Positions 28,109-36,229 of a DNA stretch of 64,000 nt are shown piece by piece (position 1 is the first letter of the stretch; each line of letters starts with the position of its first letter). The translations under genes and the position numbers were made by a program. Origin of the DNA: Synechococcus sp. PCC 6312 (GTDB taxonomy: Bacteria > Cyanobacteriota > Cyanobacteriia > Thermosynechococcales > Thermosynechococcaceae); the NCBI RefSeq assembly GCF_000316685.1, contig NC_019680.1, positions 1 to 64,000 of the forward strand. The letters run 5' to 3'. The notes under the pieces are model-generated. The model was not told the DNA's origin, did no database searches, and saw nothing but the letters and a program-made list of their open reading frames with translations.

Positions 28109-31100
28109 TTACCCCTGTTCTTCCGTTTGTTCAACCTTAAACCGCTCTACCGAAGACTGTAGATCTCGGGCAACTGTCACCAGATTTTGGAGAGAATCCG
28201 AGACTCGTTGGGCTTCCTGAGAGGTGGCCTGGGCTGTGAGTTCTACCGACTGCATCACTTGAGCCATGGAACGGGCCGTTTCCGTCTGCTCCACTGTGGC
28301 ACTGGTAATGGAGCGCACTAAGCTATCAATCTGACTGGAAACTTGGATAATATCCTCCAGGGAATGTTTGGCTTGTTCTGCCCGCCGGGTTCCTTCAATC
28401 ACCTGTTGAGTACCTTCTTCCATCGCCGTCATCACCGCCCCGGTTTCACTTTGAATTTGGAGGACGATTTGCTCAATTTCCTTGGAGGATTTAGCGGCCC
28501 GATCTGCGAGTTGCCGGACTTCATCTGCAACGATAGCAAATCCTTTCCCCGATTCCCCAGCCCGAGCGGCCTCAATACTGGCGTTCAATGCTAACAGGTT
28601 GGTACGAGCCGAAATTTGGGAAATTAAGCCGACAATTTTGGAAATCTCCTGGGATGACTCGGCGAGATGCTTGACTTTCCGGGTCGTTTCCGCCACTGTT
28701 TCCCGAATTTGGAGAATCCCTGCCACGGTTCGCTCCACCGCTTCGCCACCTTTGAGAGCGGCTTCTGTTGCATTGCGAGCGACGAGATTGGCTTCTTTAG
28801 CACTTTCGGCCACCCGTTGAATGGCATTGGTCATCATCTGCACCGAGTTGAGCGTCACCGCTAACTCTTCGGCCTGGCGTAAAGCATCGGAAGAGAGACT
28901 ACGAGCAAAGATTTCATTATCCGTTGCCCCTTTATTGACTTGCCGGGCTGCAACTTTCACCTGTTGCACAATCTTGCGGAGATTAAAAATAGTCAGGTTA
29001 AAGGAGTCAGCGACTGCCCCAAGGACATCCGCAGTGACCTCGGCTTGAACCGTCAGATCTCCGCGAGCAGCCCCTTCGACATCATCCAATAGGCGAATCA
29101 CCTGTCGTTGCAGGTCATCCCGTTGCCGCTCATTTTCCTCTGCTTTTTGCTGACTCTCGGCCATCACCCCTTGGATTGACTGAGTCATGGTGTTAAAACT
29201 GGTGGCCAGCTGCCCTAACTCATCTGGAGCAAAGACCGTAGCGGTGGCTGAAATATCCCCAGTAATGACGGCATTAAACTGAGCCTGTAAATCAGTAGTG
29301 CAGCGCTTAATATGATCCACATTTCGCCGCCCTAAGGCGTAGGCAGCAACACCTCCAGCAAAGCCCCCTGCCAGGCCACCTAGCAAGGCACTGGGGACGT
29401 TTTCACCCTGATTAATGCCCAGGCCAACCAACCCAGAGGCCAAGGCAGAGACAACCCCCACTGTCAGGGCCGTAGTGGTATTGCGCTTACTAAATGAGGA
29501 AGCACTGGTATCACTACTGCTCAGGGAGGTGGTAGTGGTGGCTACAACAGGACGGAGTGGAGGCGAGGGGACAGGGGAAGGTATGGGAATTGGGGCTGGC
29601 TGGGTAAAGGCTGACAAATCCTCAAGCTCGGCACTGGCCTGGGCAATACTGGGGGTGTCATTGTCACCGAAATCTAAATCGGGTAATTGACTCAACTCCG
29701 CTGATAAGTCCAGATCCTCAGGGACAATGGCGAATGTTTCATTCATTGGGGCTGCAGCCTCGCCCTCTAGATCAATAGGGAGGGGAAGCTCTGAGGCCTG
29801 GAATGTATCCATTTCCCACTGAGGAGATACCCCAACTGGGCTTTCGGAAGATTCCACTTCGCCAAAATCCAATTCCCCTGCTCCAGTGCCAAAAATCTCT
29901 AATTCTGGCAACTCCAGAAGTTCGAGATTGGGTTCTGCCCCTTCGGTATCCGGATCAGCAAAGGTACTCTCTGTAGAAATAGCAGCAGGTTCGGCCGTAT
30001 CGGTGGCATTGATGAAGATCGCCTCCACTTCTTCTGACTCTTCCCAAGCTGTCCCAGGAGTGGGTTGGGCTGCAAAATAATCCCCAAAGAGATCTTCACC
30101 ATCCTCCTCCAAGGCCGAGGGAATGGAATCCAGGTCAAGGAATGACGGGCTTGAACCTGACTCAGGATTTGGTTCAGGAGTTTCTAAAAAGGCTGTTAAG
30201 TCATCTTCATCACTGGTTTCCTCCATCTCAAGGGGAATATCGGTGTCTGTAAACTCTAGTAAATCTACGACATCGGGGCCGGGTGATGGGGACTGCGTTA
30301 ACTCTGCCTCTAGTGATGCTTGCGTCTCCAGGCCTGGCTCAGTTGCAAAATAAACAGCAGTCTCTGCCGCTTCTCCATTGGGTTGACCCGATTCACCATC
30401 AAGAGAAAACAGAGCCGCGTCAGCATCAAAATCCAGTGCAATTCCTGAGTCATCGGCGAGATTATCAGCAAAGAAATCCTCTAGATAATCTGAGTCCGGT
30501 TCAGGCCGAATTTCTCCTGGCAACTCAAGCTCAGAAGAACCGGCAATGGCTGGCTCTTCATCCCAGGCCAAATCCAAACCCAATTCAGAAGGGGTAACTT
30601 CTGCCTGAGATAGCCCTTCTAGAGGTGTGACTGAATCCGTGACCAGAGAAGCAATTGATTCGGAGGACTCTACCTCGGCAATCCCATCCGATTCCTCAGG
30701 GAAGAAGTTGGCGATGGGTTCTGGGGCTGGCACATTTCCTTCAAGCTGAATTTCTGTAGCGAACTCATCTATGGCTAGGGCCTCCGTCTGCCCGAAGTCG
30801 TTAAGGTCACCACTTAGGTCGCTGATATTATCTAGATCAAAATCTTCTAAGCCATCAAACTCTTCAAGGTCGGCAATATCACCCAGATCTCCAAGGTCAT
30901 CCATGTCCCCTAAAGCATTGGGATCAAAGTCAAAATCAAAGTCTTGGGCGGTTTCTAGGCTAGCCTCAACGGCTGGTTGACTCGGCAGAATGGGAGAAGG
31001 TTCCAGCGAATTTGGCTCTGACCAGGCTTGGGGAGTTTTGGTTACAAATACATCTCCATCCCCAATATCTGTGGCAAAGGGATCGCCAAACAAATTATCC

Positions 31101-31861
31101 AAGTTGCCAAGACTCGCCTCTCCCACCGAAACCACTAATTCCGAATCAAGGGCGGAAAGGTCTGGTTGATTGGGCATGAGCATGGTCATTTCGTTTTCGG
31201 AATCTAGCTCATCAGTCTCCAGGGCTGGCCCTTGGTCAAAATTAAGGCCGACGAAGTCAGAATCACCATCAATCGCTCCTAAATCAGCAGGAATATCGCT
31301 CCAGTCCAGATTTGAACTCTTGGGAGCCTCTACAGCGATGCCAATGGCAAAGGGATCTAGGTCTGACTCTCCCGACAAAACTTCATCTGTTGAGGTGAGA
31401 GAGAACTCAGCCGGAACGGCCAAATCTTCGGGTAAAGAGTCACTGGCCTGGAACTGAGCACTCACAGATTCCGCCTGAGAGGGGGCCTGGTTAGTTTGGA
31501 TAAAGGTATGGCCCATTTGCAATCCGGTGGGTTCATCACTATCCCAGTCTTCTTCGTAAGCGTTACCCCCATTGGTTCCCCCAATGTCCACCAGTTCTAA
31601 GGTCTTGGACAAACTTTCATTGGCGCAATTAATTAGCTCCGGATCAGAGGTCAGATTTAACACCAACTCGTATTGCTCTTGGGCTGGTTGATATTGTTCT
31701 TGGCAACAGTAGATATGTCCCCGCAGTAAGCGAATATTGGGATCGTCAGGACGAGTGATGACCAGCTTGTCCACGATTGTCGCAGCCTGGTCATAATTCC
31801 CCTGAATATAGGCTGTCACAGCTTTTTGATATTCTTGGGTGTACTGGGTACTGGATGCCAT
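28109..31861 (-). CDS. Methyl-accepting chemotaxis protein with TPR and acidic linker
   Basis: 1250 residues. The N terminus holds a TPR-like region (about 1-90, with [13 protein letters not shown] and [11 protein letters not shown]). Then come about 680 residues of acidic, low-complexity sequence, two close hydrophobic segments near residues 790-855 ([37 protein letters not shown]), HAMP-like helices, and an MCP signalling domain with the hairpin tip around [20 protein letters not shown]. The order resembles cyanobacterial PilJ-like receptors. No periplasmic sensing domain fits between the membrane segments, so input is probably cytoplasmic, through the TPR region or the linker. Encoded between cheW and cheA. 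Confidence 0.93.
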   Translation of the reverse strand: MASSTQYTQEYQKAVTAYIQGNYDQAATIVDKLVITRPDDPNIRLLRGHIYCCQEQYQPAQEQYELVLNLTSDPELINCANESLSKTLELVDIGGTNGGNAYEEDWDSDEPTGLQMGHTFIQTNQAPSQAESVSAQFQASDSLPEDLAVPAEFSLTSTDEVLSGESDLDPFAIGIAVEAPKSSNLDWSDIPADLGAIDGDSDFVGLNFDQGPALETDELDSENEMTMLMPNQPDLSALDSELVVSVGEASLGNLDNLFGDPFATDIGDGDVFVTKTPQAWSEPNSLEPSPILPSQPAVEASLETAQDFDFDFDPNALGDMDDLGDLGDIADLEEFDGLEDFDLDNISDLSGDLNDFGQTEALAIDEFATEIQLEGNVPAPEPIANFFPEESDGIAEVESSESIASLVTDSVTPLEGLSQAEVTPSELGLDLAWDEEPAIAGSSELELPGEIRPEPDSDYLEDFFADNLADDSGIALDFDADAALFSLDGESGQPNGEAAETAVYFATEPGLETQASLEAELTQSPSPGPDVVDLLEFTDTDIPLEMEETSDEDDLTAFLETPEPNPESGSSPSFLDLDSIPSALEEDGEDLFGDYFAAQPTPGTAWEESEEVEAIFINATDTAEPAAISTESTFADPDTEGAEPNLELLELPELEIFGTGAGELDFGEVESSESPVGVSPQWEMDTFQASELPLPIDLEGEAAAPMNETFAIVPEDLDLSAELSQLPDLDFGDNDTPSIAQASAELEDLSAFTQPAPIPIPSPVPSPPLRPVVATTTTSLSSSDTSASSFSKRNTTTALTVGVVSALASGLVGLGINQGENVPSALLGGLAGGFAGGVAAYALGRRNVDHIKRCTTDLQAQFNAVITGDISATATVFAPDELGQLATSFNTMTQSIQGVMAESQQKAEENERQRDDLQRQVIRLLDDVEGAARGDLTVQAEVTADVLGAVADSFNLTIFNLRKIVQQVKVAARQVNKGATDNEIFARSLSSDALRQAEELAVTLNSVQMMTNAIQRVAESAKEANLVARNATEAALKGGEAVERTVAGILQIRETVAETTRKVKHLAESSQEISKIVGLISQISARTNLLALNASIEAARAGESGKGFAIVADEVRQLADRAAKSSKEIEQIVLQIQSETGAVMTAMEEGTQQVIEGTRRAEQAKHSLEDIIQVSSQIDSLVRSITSATVEQTETARSMAQVMQSVELTAQATSQEAQRVSDSLQNLVTVARDLQSSVERFKVEQTEEQG

Positions 31862-32020
31862 TAAACTTGCTCCCCTAACTGCACTGTGGTGTGTGAGACA
31901 TCGCCTGCGCTTACCTACTTATATAGAGTATGTTTAATTCCTGTTTGAAGATTACAAAGACCGTCAAATGTAAAGAAACTTGAATCTACGGTATTGCAGG
32001 CCGGTCTTTTAATTTAATGT

Positions 32021-32551
32021 TTATCCTCCCCAGCGAGCACTACGAATCACAGCGACTGGATCCAGCAACTTTAAGCTCTGGGATGAGGCTTCATCCATAA
32101 TCCATTCTCCTCGAATAAAGGGAATCATGCTGTCGCTAATGTTACCAGGTGGGACAATTGCCTCTGGATTCAACCACTCCATACCTTTCACCTGATCCAC
32201 TGCCAGGCCAACGACTAATTCCTCATCTTCAATGGCAATAATGGAAATTTCCGGCCGATCGGCATTGATCGGGGCTTCTTCTCCCAAAAATTGTCCAGCA
32301 TCTGCTACCCAAATGACTTGCCCCCGTAAGTTCAGGACTCCCAAGAGGGTGGCTGAGGTATTGGGAACAGGGGTAATCCGATCTGGGGGAGTGGCAATCA
32401 CTTCTCGAACCCCAACGGCAGGCAGGGCCAATTCAGTTCCAGAACTGAGGGAAAACCGTAAATGTAAATCCCCCTCGGGGGTTTGAAGGCCCTGGAAACT
32501 GCCATCTAGAACCTGGGAATCATCAGCTAAAAAATCTGAGCTACTCAGCAT
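32021..32551 (-). CDS. CheW-like adaptor
   Basis: Links chemoreceptors to the CheA kinase. The 176-residue protein from this ATG has an N-terminal acidic extension and the CheW fold with VGVREVI, LLGVLNLRGQVIWVADA and VDQVKGMEWL. A longer frame from 32650 runs into the cheY gene and is rejected; the ATG at 32551 shares one base with the cheY stop (TAATG), the usual arrangement for translational coupling. Encoded between the CheY-like and MCP genes. Confidence 0.93.
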   Translation of the reverse strand: MLSSSDFLADDSQVLDGSFQGLQTPEGDLHLRFSLSSGTELALPAVGVREVIATPPDRITPVPNTSATLLGVLNLRGQVIWVADAGQFLGEEAPINADRPEISIIAIEDEELVVGLAVDQVKGMEWLNPEAIVPPGNISDSMIPFIRGEWIMDEASSQSLKLLDPVAVIRSARWGG

Positions 32552-32922
32552 TACCCGGCTCCCCTCAATAGTTGCTTGATTGTGCCAATTAATTCTTTCG
32601 GCTGAAAAGGCTTGACAATATAGGCATCTGCTCCCTGTTTCATGCCCCAATACTTATCAAAGTCCTCGCCTTTGGAGCTACAGATAATGACTGGAACGTT
32701 CTGGGTACTCGGATCTGACTTAATTTCCCGACAGACCTCATAGCCATTTTTACGAGGCATGACAATATCGAGAACAACAATATCGGGTTGCAGAGCCTTG
32801 ACCTGTTCCAGTGCTTCTACCCCGTCAGTCGCCAACGCAACGGTCATCCCCGACTTAGCCAGAAGCTCACTGATCATTTCCCGTTGGGGCGCACTGTCTT
32901 CAACAACTAACACGTTACTCAT
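32551..32922 (-). CDS. CheY/PilH-like response regulator
   Basis: A single-domain receiver of 123 residues. It has the acidic pair in VVEDSAPQR, the phospho-accepting Asp52 in VVLDIVMPRKNGYE, and the lysine in YIVKPF. There is no output domain, so it signals by protein contact, as PilG/PilH and CheY do. First gene of the five-gene run cheY, cheW, MCP, CheA hybrid, helicase; ATG is preceded by a purine-rich GGAGGT. No PatA-type gene is seen upstream. Confidence 0.94.
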   Translation of the reverse strand: MSNVLVVEDSAPQREMISELLAKSGMTVALATDGVEALEQVKALQPDIVVLDIVMPRKNGYEVCREIKSDPSTQNVPVIICSSKGEDFDKYWGMKQGADAYIVKPFQPKELIGTIKQLLRGAG

Positions 32923-33325
32923 GGAGGTGACTCATGGCATTGCCACTGGAAGGGTGAATGATGATGTTGATACTATCCTGAGCAATAACTTACCATACAA
33001 AATTTACTGGGGTTTAGGGTGTTTTCTGGGGACAAATATCCAACTGTCTGTCAGGGGCTAGGGAAGAACCCTAATTGGGAATTAGTTTTATTCCGCTTAA
33101 TTAGGACTGTGCTATCGACTCATAATCCCACCCTACTCCCCGAAAAATCTCCATCAAGATTGCCGATCTAGCTCAGATGAAGGGATACGTCAGCTCTGAG
33201 TCAGGAGCGAGGAAATTTCTAGCTCAAACAGAAACCTAGGGATAAGGTGAAATGTCTCTAGTCTCCCTAGGTTCCTGCTGCTGAGTAGATATTAAGGATA
33301 GGTTAGAAAAACAGGAAACTGAAAC
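32923..33325. other. Intergenic region between cheY-like gene and cysH
   Basis: About 400 bases that should contain the taxis-operon promoter and the end of the cysH transcript. An inverted repeat lies at 33233-33273. No gene or RNA gene is visible. Confidence 0.4.
33233..33273. repeat. Perfect 10-base inverted repeat
   Basis: Arms AACCTAGGGA and TCCCTAGGTT with a 21-base loop. There is no run of T after it in either direction, so it is not a classic intrinsic terminator. It could be a protein-binding site or an mRNA 3'-end structure for cysH, which ends 53 bases away in the window. Confidence 0.5.
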
Positions 33326-34042
33326 TTAAATATGAATTCCACATTCAGTTTTGCCTAGTCCCCGCCAACGCCCGGCCCGCTCATCTTCGCCCTCACCCAC
33401 CGGAGTTGTCAGGGGTTCGTCGCCAATACTGGCATAGCCTTGATCGTGGAGTGGATTATACATCATTCCATGCTCTGCCACGTAGATCCATGATTGTTTG
33501 CGTGTCCAGGCCGCCAAGGGGTTAATTTTATAGCGGCCCAGCTTATCTAGTTCCACATAGGGCATTTCGGCCCGGGTTACAGCCTGATCGCGACGGCGGC
33601 CAGTAATCCAAGCCGTTGTCCCCAGCTCTAATAACCCCCGCTCTAAGGGTTCAATTTTGGTCAGATGATGAAACTTGACCACATCGGTATCCCAGAGGGA
33701 TTCACCAAATTTTTGGGCAAATTCCGTCCGATCATTGACTCCCCGAATTTGATAAACCTGTAGGTCTAGCTTGTAGTGAGACTCTGCTTTTTTAACGAGT
33801 TCTAGGGTTTCGGGGAAATGATGGAGGGTTTCGAGGAATAGAACCGGGATTGGGGCGGCGGGCTGAAGTTGGCGATAGAGCAGATCTGTAATCACCAAGT
33901 CATCGACATTAAAGGCACTTGTCTGTACCAGTCCGGTGGGAAATTGGGCGAGGGCCCAGGCCAAAATTTGAGCCGGATGCTGACCATCTAGCTCTTGGTT
34001 AACGTGGTCTAGATCGAGGGAGGGGCTGAGGACTGCGGTCAT
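33326..34042 (-). CDS. cysH: Phosphoadenylylsulfate (PAPS) reductase
   Basis: Reduces PAPS to sulfite in assimilatory sulfate reduction. The 238-residue protein has VQTSAFNVDDLVITDLL (nucleotide-binding), LFLETLHHFPET, WITGRRRDQAVTR, and the C-terminal catalytic motif KTECGIH. No CC pairs for an iron-sulfur cluster are seen, so it is the PAPS-specific type. Stands alone in sequence; the divergent/adjacent YggT gene is 80 bases upstream on the same strand. Confidence 0.95.
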   Translation of the reverse strand: MTAVLSPSLDLDHVNQELDGQHPAQILAWALAQFPTGLVQTSAFNVDDLVITDLLYRQLQPAAPIPVLFLETLHHFPETLELVKKAESHYKLDLQVYQIRGVNDRTEFAQKFGESLWDTDVVKFHHLTKIEPLERGLLELGTTAWITGRRRDQAVTRAEMPYVELDKLGRYKINPLAAWTRKQSWIYVAEHGMMYNPLHDQGYASIGDEPLTTPVGEGEDERAGRWRGLGKTECGIHI

Positions 34043-34122
34043 GGCTTAATCTTCTACTGTAACAAAGTGGAACAACCGAAATGTTCTGGCGGAAAATCCG
34101 TTTTAAACCTGTATTGTCAATC

Positions 34123-34425
34123 TTAAAACAGCGCGCCCCCCCGCGAGAACGAACTGAGAAGTTGGACAAGGAACTGTAGCAGAAAGAAAGCAATGATAGG
34201 GGAAAAGTCCAGGCCACCGATGGGGGGGATTAAGCTCCGAAAAATATTTAAATAGGGGTCGGTTAATTGAGCCAGGATCGAAAAGACCGGATTCCCCCAG
34301 TCCACATTCGGAAACCAAGTTAAAAGGACGCGGACTAGCAGGATAATTAAGTAGATTTGGAGAAAATTACTCAATGCGGTGAGAACTAAGGGGACAACAG
34401 AGGCATCATTCATAAATTCATTCAC
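34123..34425 (-). CDS. YggT family membrane protein
   Basis: 100 residues with two membrane segments (about 15-35 and 75-95) around the conserved LLVRVLLTWFPNVDW and TDPYLNIFRSLIPPIGGLDFSPI. Chloroplast and cyanobacterial relatives are linked to cytochrome b6f haem assembly or to nucleoid/cell-division organisation; which applies here is not known. It lies downstream of a small gene (34501-34788) on the same strand, in a run with upp. Confidence 0.9.
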   Translation of the reverse strand: MNEFMNDASVVPLVLTALSNFLQIYLIILLVRVLLTWFPNVDWGNPVFSILAQLTDPYLNIFRSLIPPIGGLDFSPIIAFFLLQFLVQLLSSFSRGGALF

Positions 34426-34500
34426 AGATAACGGAACTCCCTAGGGCTAATCAGCAAAATTGAGTGATGGTAGCGAATTTGTCTCCAACGGGGGACTGGC

Positions 34501-34788
34501 CTAAAGGTCGTTGGATTCTGAAACGGTACTGAGGCGTTGTTGCAGATCATCCACAGCGTCGTTGAGTTGGGCAATTTTAGCTTCTAGTCCCTGACGGGCT
34601 GACTCCATGGCGGTTTCATCATTCATCCCTAAGGGTAAACGTCCCCCTGCTGGCGATCTATTGGGCGGCCCTGCTTCTAACTCAGCGAGTTTGTTGGTTA
34701 AAAAAACAGCGGCAAAGGCACCCACAATGCTTCCAAATACTGCCCCAGCAATAAACCCACTCCCAAAGCGGTCACTGCGATTTTCCAT
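34501..34788 (-). CDS. Small membrane-anchored protein with C-terminal coiled coil
   Basis: 95 residues: one hydrophobic N-terminal segment with many glycines (FIAGAVFGSIVGAFAAVFLT), then a hydrophilic stretch and a helix with heptad character (LEAKIAQLNDAVDDLQQRL). The layout resembles YtxH-like proteins. Function unknown. The gene is between upp and the YggT gene on the same strand. Confidence 0.75.
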   Translation of the reverse strand: MENRSDRFGSGFIAGAVFGSIVGAFAAVFLTNKLAELEAGPPNRSPAGGRLPLGMNDETAMESARQGLEAKIAQLNDAVDDLQQRLSTVSESNDL

Positions 34789-34831
34789 ATCTGCCTGCTA
34801 CCATTTCCTTTCCCACTCTAGCGGATCTGGT

Positions 34832-35482
34832 TCAAGTCCCAAAACTACGATCCCCTGCATCTCCCAGGCCTGGGACAATAAACCCCTGTTCATTTAACTC
34901 TGGATCAATGGTAGCGGTGTAAACCTGGACTGCTGGGAAATGGGCTCCTAACTTTTGCAAGGCAGGCGGGGCAGCAACAATGGCAATAATTCGGACTAGA
35001 GATGGGTCTATACCCCGTTGGGTGAGTTCAGTCATGGTGGTCATAATCGAGCCGCCCGTGGCCAGCATGGGTTCACTAATCAGGAGGCGTGTCCTGGGTT
35101 CAAACTGGTCAGGAAACTTATTCAGATAGCAAGATGGTTCTAGGGTTGCTTCATTACGGACAATGCCAATGTGATAGGTCTTGGCGAGGGGAATGACACT
35201 TTCAACACCCGTGAGCAGCGATAATCCTGCCCGCAAAATCGGCACTACCACCAACGGGGCTTGGGAGTCAACCACTTTAGCTGCACAGGGAGCCAAGGGG
35301 GTTTCAACCATTGTTTCTAGGGTTGGCAGCCAATCTCGCGCCGCTTCATAGGTTAACCAGCGACCTAACTCGGTCATGGCCGTCCGAAACAAAGCGGTCG
35401 GCGTTCCGACATCCCGGGCTACGGCTAACCAATGTTGGATGAGAGGATGGGGAGGTACATAGACCCGCAACTGTAACGCCAT
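34832..35482 (-). CDS. upp: Uracil phosphoribosyltransferase
   Basis: Salvages uracil to UMP with PRPP. The 216-residue protein starts MALQLRVYVPPHPLI, the family start and usual length; an upstream in-frame start (35545) adds 21 unrelated residues. Conserved pieces are VVVPILRAGLSLL, the PRPP loop EPMLATGGSIMTT and the uracil-binding IVPGLGDAGDR. The PRPP loop has Glu where E. coli has Asp. It heads a same-strand run with two small membrane-protein genes. Confidence 0.95.
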   Translation of the reverse strand: MALQLRVYVPPHPLIQHWLAVARDVGTPTALFRTAMTELGRWLTYEAARDWLPTLETMVETPLAPCAAKVVDSQAPLVVVPILRAGLSLLTGVESVIPLAKTYHIGIVRNEATLEPSCYLNKFPDQFEPRTRLLISEPMLATGGSIMTTMTELTQRGIDPSLVRIIAIVAAPPALQKLGAHFPAVQVYTATIDPELNEQGFIVPGLGDAGDRSFGT

Positions 35483-35616
35483 ATCACCAGAGACTCCAAG
35501 GCTTTGGCTATCATACCCCGTTGATCGTCTCAGAAATTTTTGCAAAATAGTTGCTACTATTTCTCAACTAAGTTATAGTAATTTTCAGTGTTCTCCTCTC
35601 TTGAGGAATCGGCAGG

Positions 35617-35651
35617 TGGGGTCAGTCGTTGGTGGCAGGCCCCATTTTTTT
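35617..35651 (+). terminator. Orphan intrinsic-terminator-like hairpin
   Basis: A seven-pair stem (TGGGGTC with GGCCCCA) and 14-base loop is followed by seven T residues. No plus-strand gene lies upstream, as upp runs the other way. A short hairpin CCTC-TCTT-GAGG lies just 5' (about 35595-35606). The pair of hairpins could be the 3' part of an unannotated small RNA. Confidence 0.5.
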
Positions 35652-35909
35652 GCGATTTATGATTGTTTGATTCCTATTGGCAGGGGTCACTCACTGAATA
35701 TGGCTGAATGGGAATCCTATTTTTTGCCAGTCCTAGAGATCAACTGCTCCAATCCAGTGGAAGTAATTTTCAACTAATTAGGAATTAGACTCAATTAATA
35801 GGTTGACTGCCTCCCCTGATATAGGCCCCCCGCCAAACTCTGTAGTTGTCTCAGCTTCGGGCAAAGATGGACTAATTATTAAGACTTGTTGCAATCTTTG
35901 GAGAAAGTT

Positions 35910-35925
35910 GTTACATTGATTTACA
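35910..35925 (+). promoter_or_regulatory. HLR1 (RpaB-binding) site upstream of hli
   Basis: GTTACA-TT-GA-TTTACA matches the HLR1 consensus (G/T)TTACA(A/T)(A/T)NN(G/T)TTACA at every defined position. It ends 32 bases before the hli ATG. RpaB usually represses hli genes from such sites under low light and leaves on a shift to high light. No search for other sites was computed. Confidence 0.8.
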
Positions 35926-35957
35926 AGTTCATCGGGTTTACGTCAGGAGTCAAAACT

Positions 35958-36131
35958 ATGACAGACGCTACTAAGGTTGCCAAGACAGAAGACCGGAATG
36001 CTTGGGTATTTGGCTTTACCCCCCAGGCCGAAATTTGGAATGGTCGTTTGGCCATGATTGGATTTGTTGCTGCCCTTGTGACTGAATTACTCACCAAGCA
36101 GGGCGTTCTGCATTTCTGGGGTTTACTATAA
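35958..36131 (+). CDS. hli: High-light-inducible protein (Hlip/Scp)
   Basis: A 57-residue single-helix relative of plant light-harvesting proteins; it binds chlorophyll and carotenoid and protects photosystem II assembly complexes. The helix carries the chlorophyll-binding motif EIWNGRLAMIGF. The ATG follows GGAG at an eight-base spacing. An HLR1 site lies upstream and a strong terminator downstream (36192-36221), so it is a monocistronic stress gene. Confidence 0.95.
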   Translation: MTDATKVAKTEDRNAWVFGFTPQAEIWNGRLAMIGFVAALVTELLTKQGVLHFWGLL

Positions 36132-36191
36132 TTCCCTAGATTCTCCTTTGTGTTTCGTGTAAGCACAATTCTCAGCGGTCAAAGTGTAGTC

Positions 36192-36221
36192 AGGGGTCTA
36201 AGTTTTAGGCCTCTTTTTTTT
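36192..36221 (+). terminator. Intrinsic terminator after hli
   Basis: Stem AGGGGTCTAA paired with TTAGGCCTCT (two G-T pairs) around a three-base loop, followed by at least seven T residues. It lies 60 bases past the hli stop. It also abuts the stop of the convergent gene at 36230. Confidence 0.8.
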
Positions 36222-36229
36222 GTCGGTTT

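Larger units (their letters stand above)
35546..35957. other. Divergent region upp / hli with regulatory elements
   Basis: Contains an orphan terminator-like hairpin (35617-35651) and a perfect HLR1 site (35910-35925). No protein gene is visible. Promoters of upp (left) and hli (right) must be here. Confidence 0.5.

Noticed and set aside
24504-31457. Numerous plus-strand frames within the CheA and MCP genes
   Set aside because: They are antisense shadows of the low-complexity acidic linkers; no start signals or homology.
34103-34318. Frames overlapping the YggT gene
   Set aside because: Shadows of the YggT gene in other frames.
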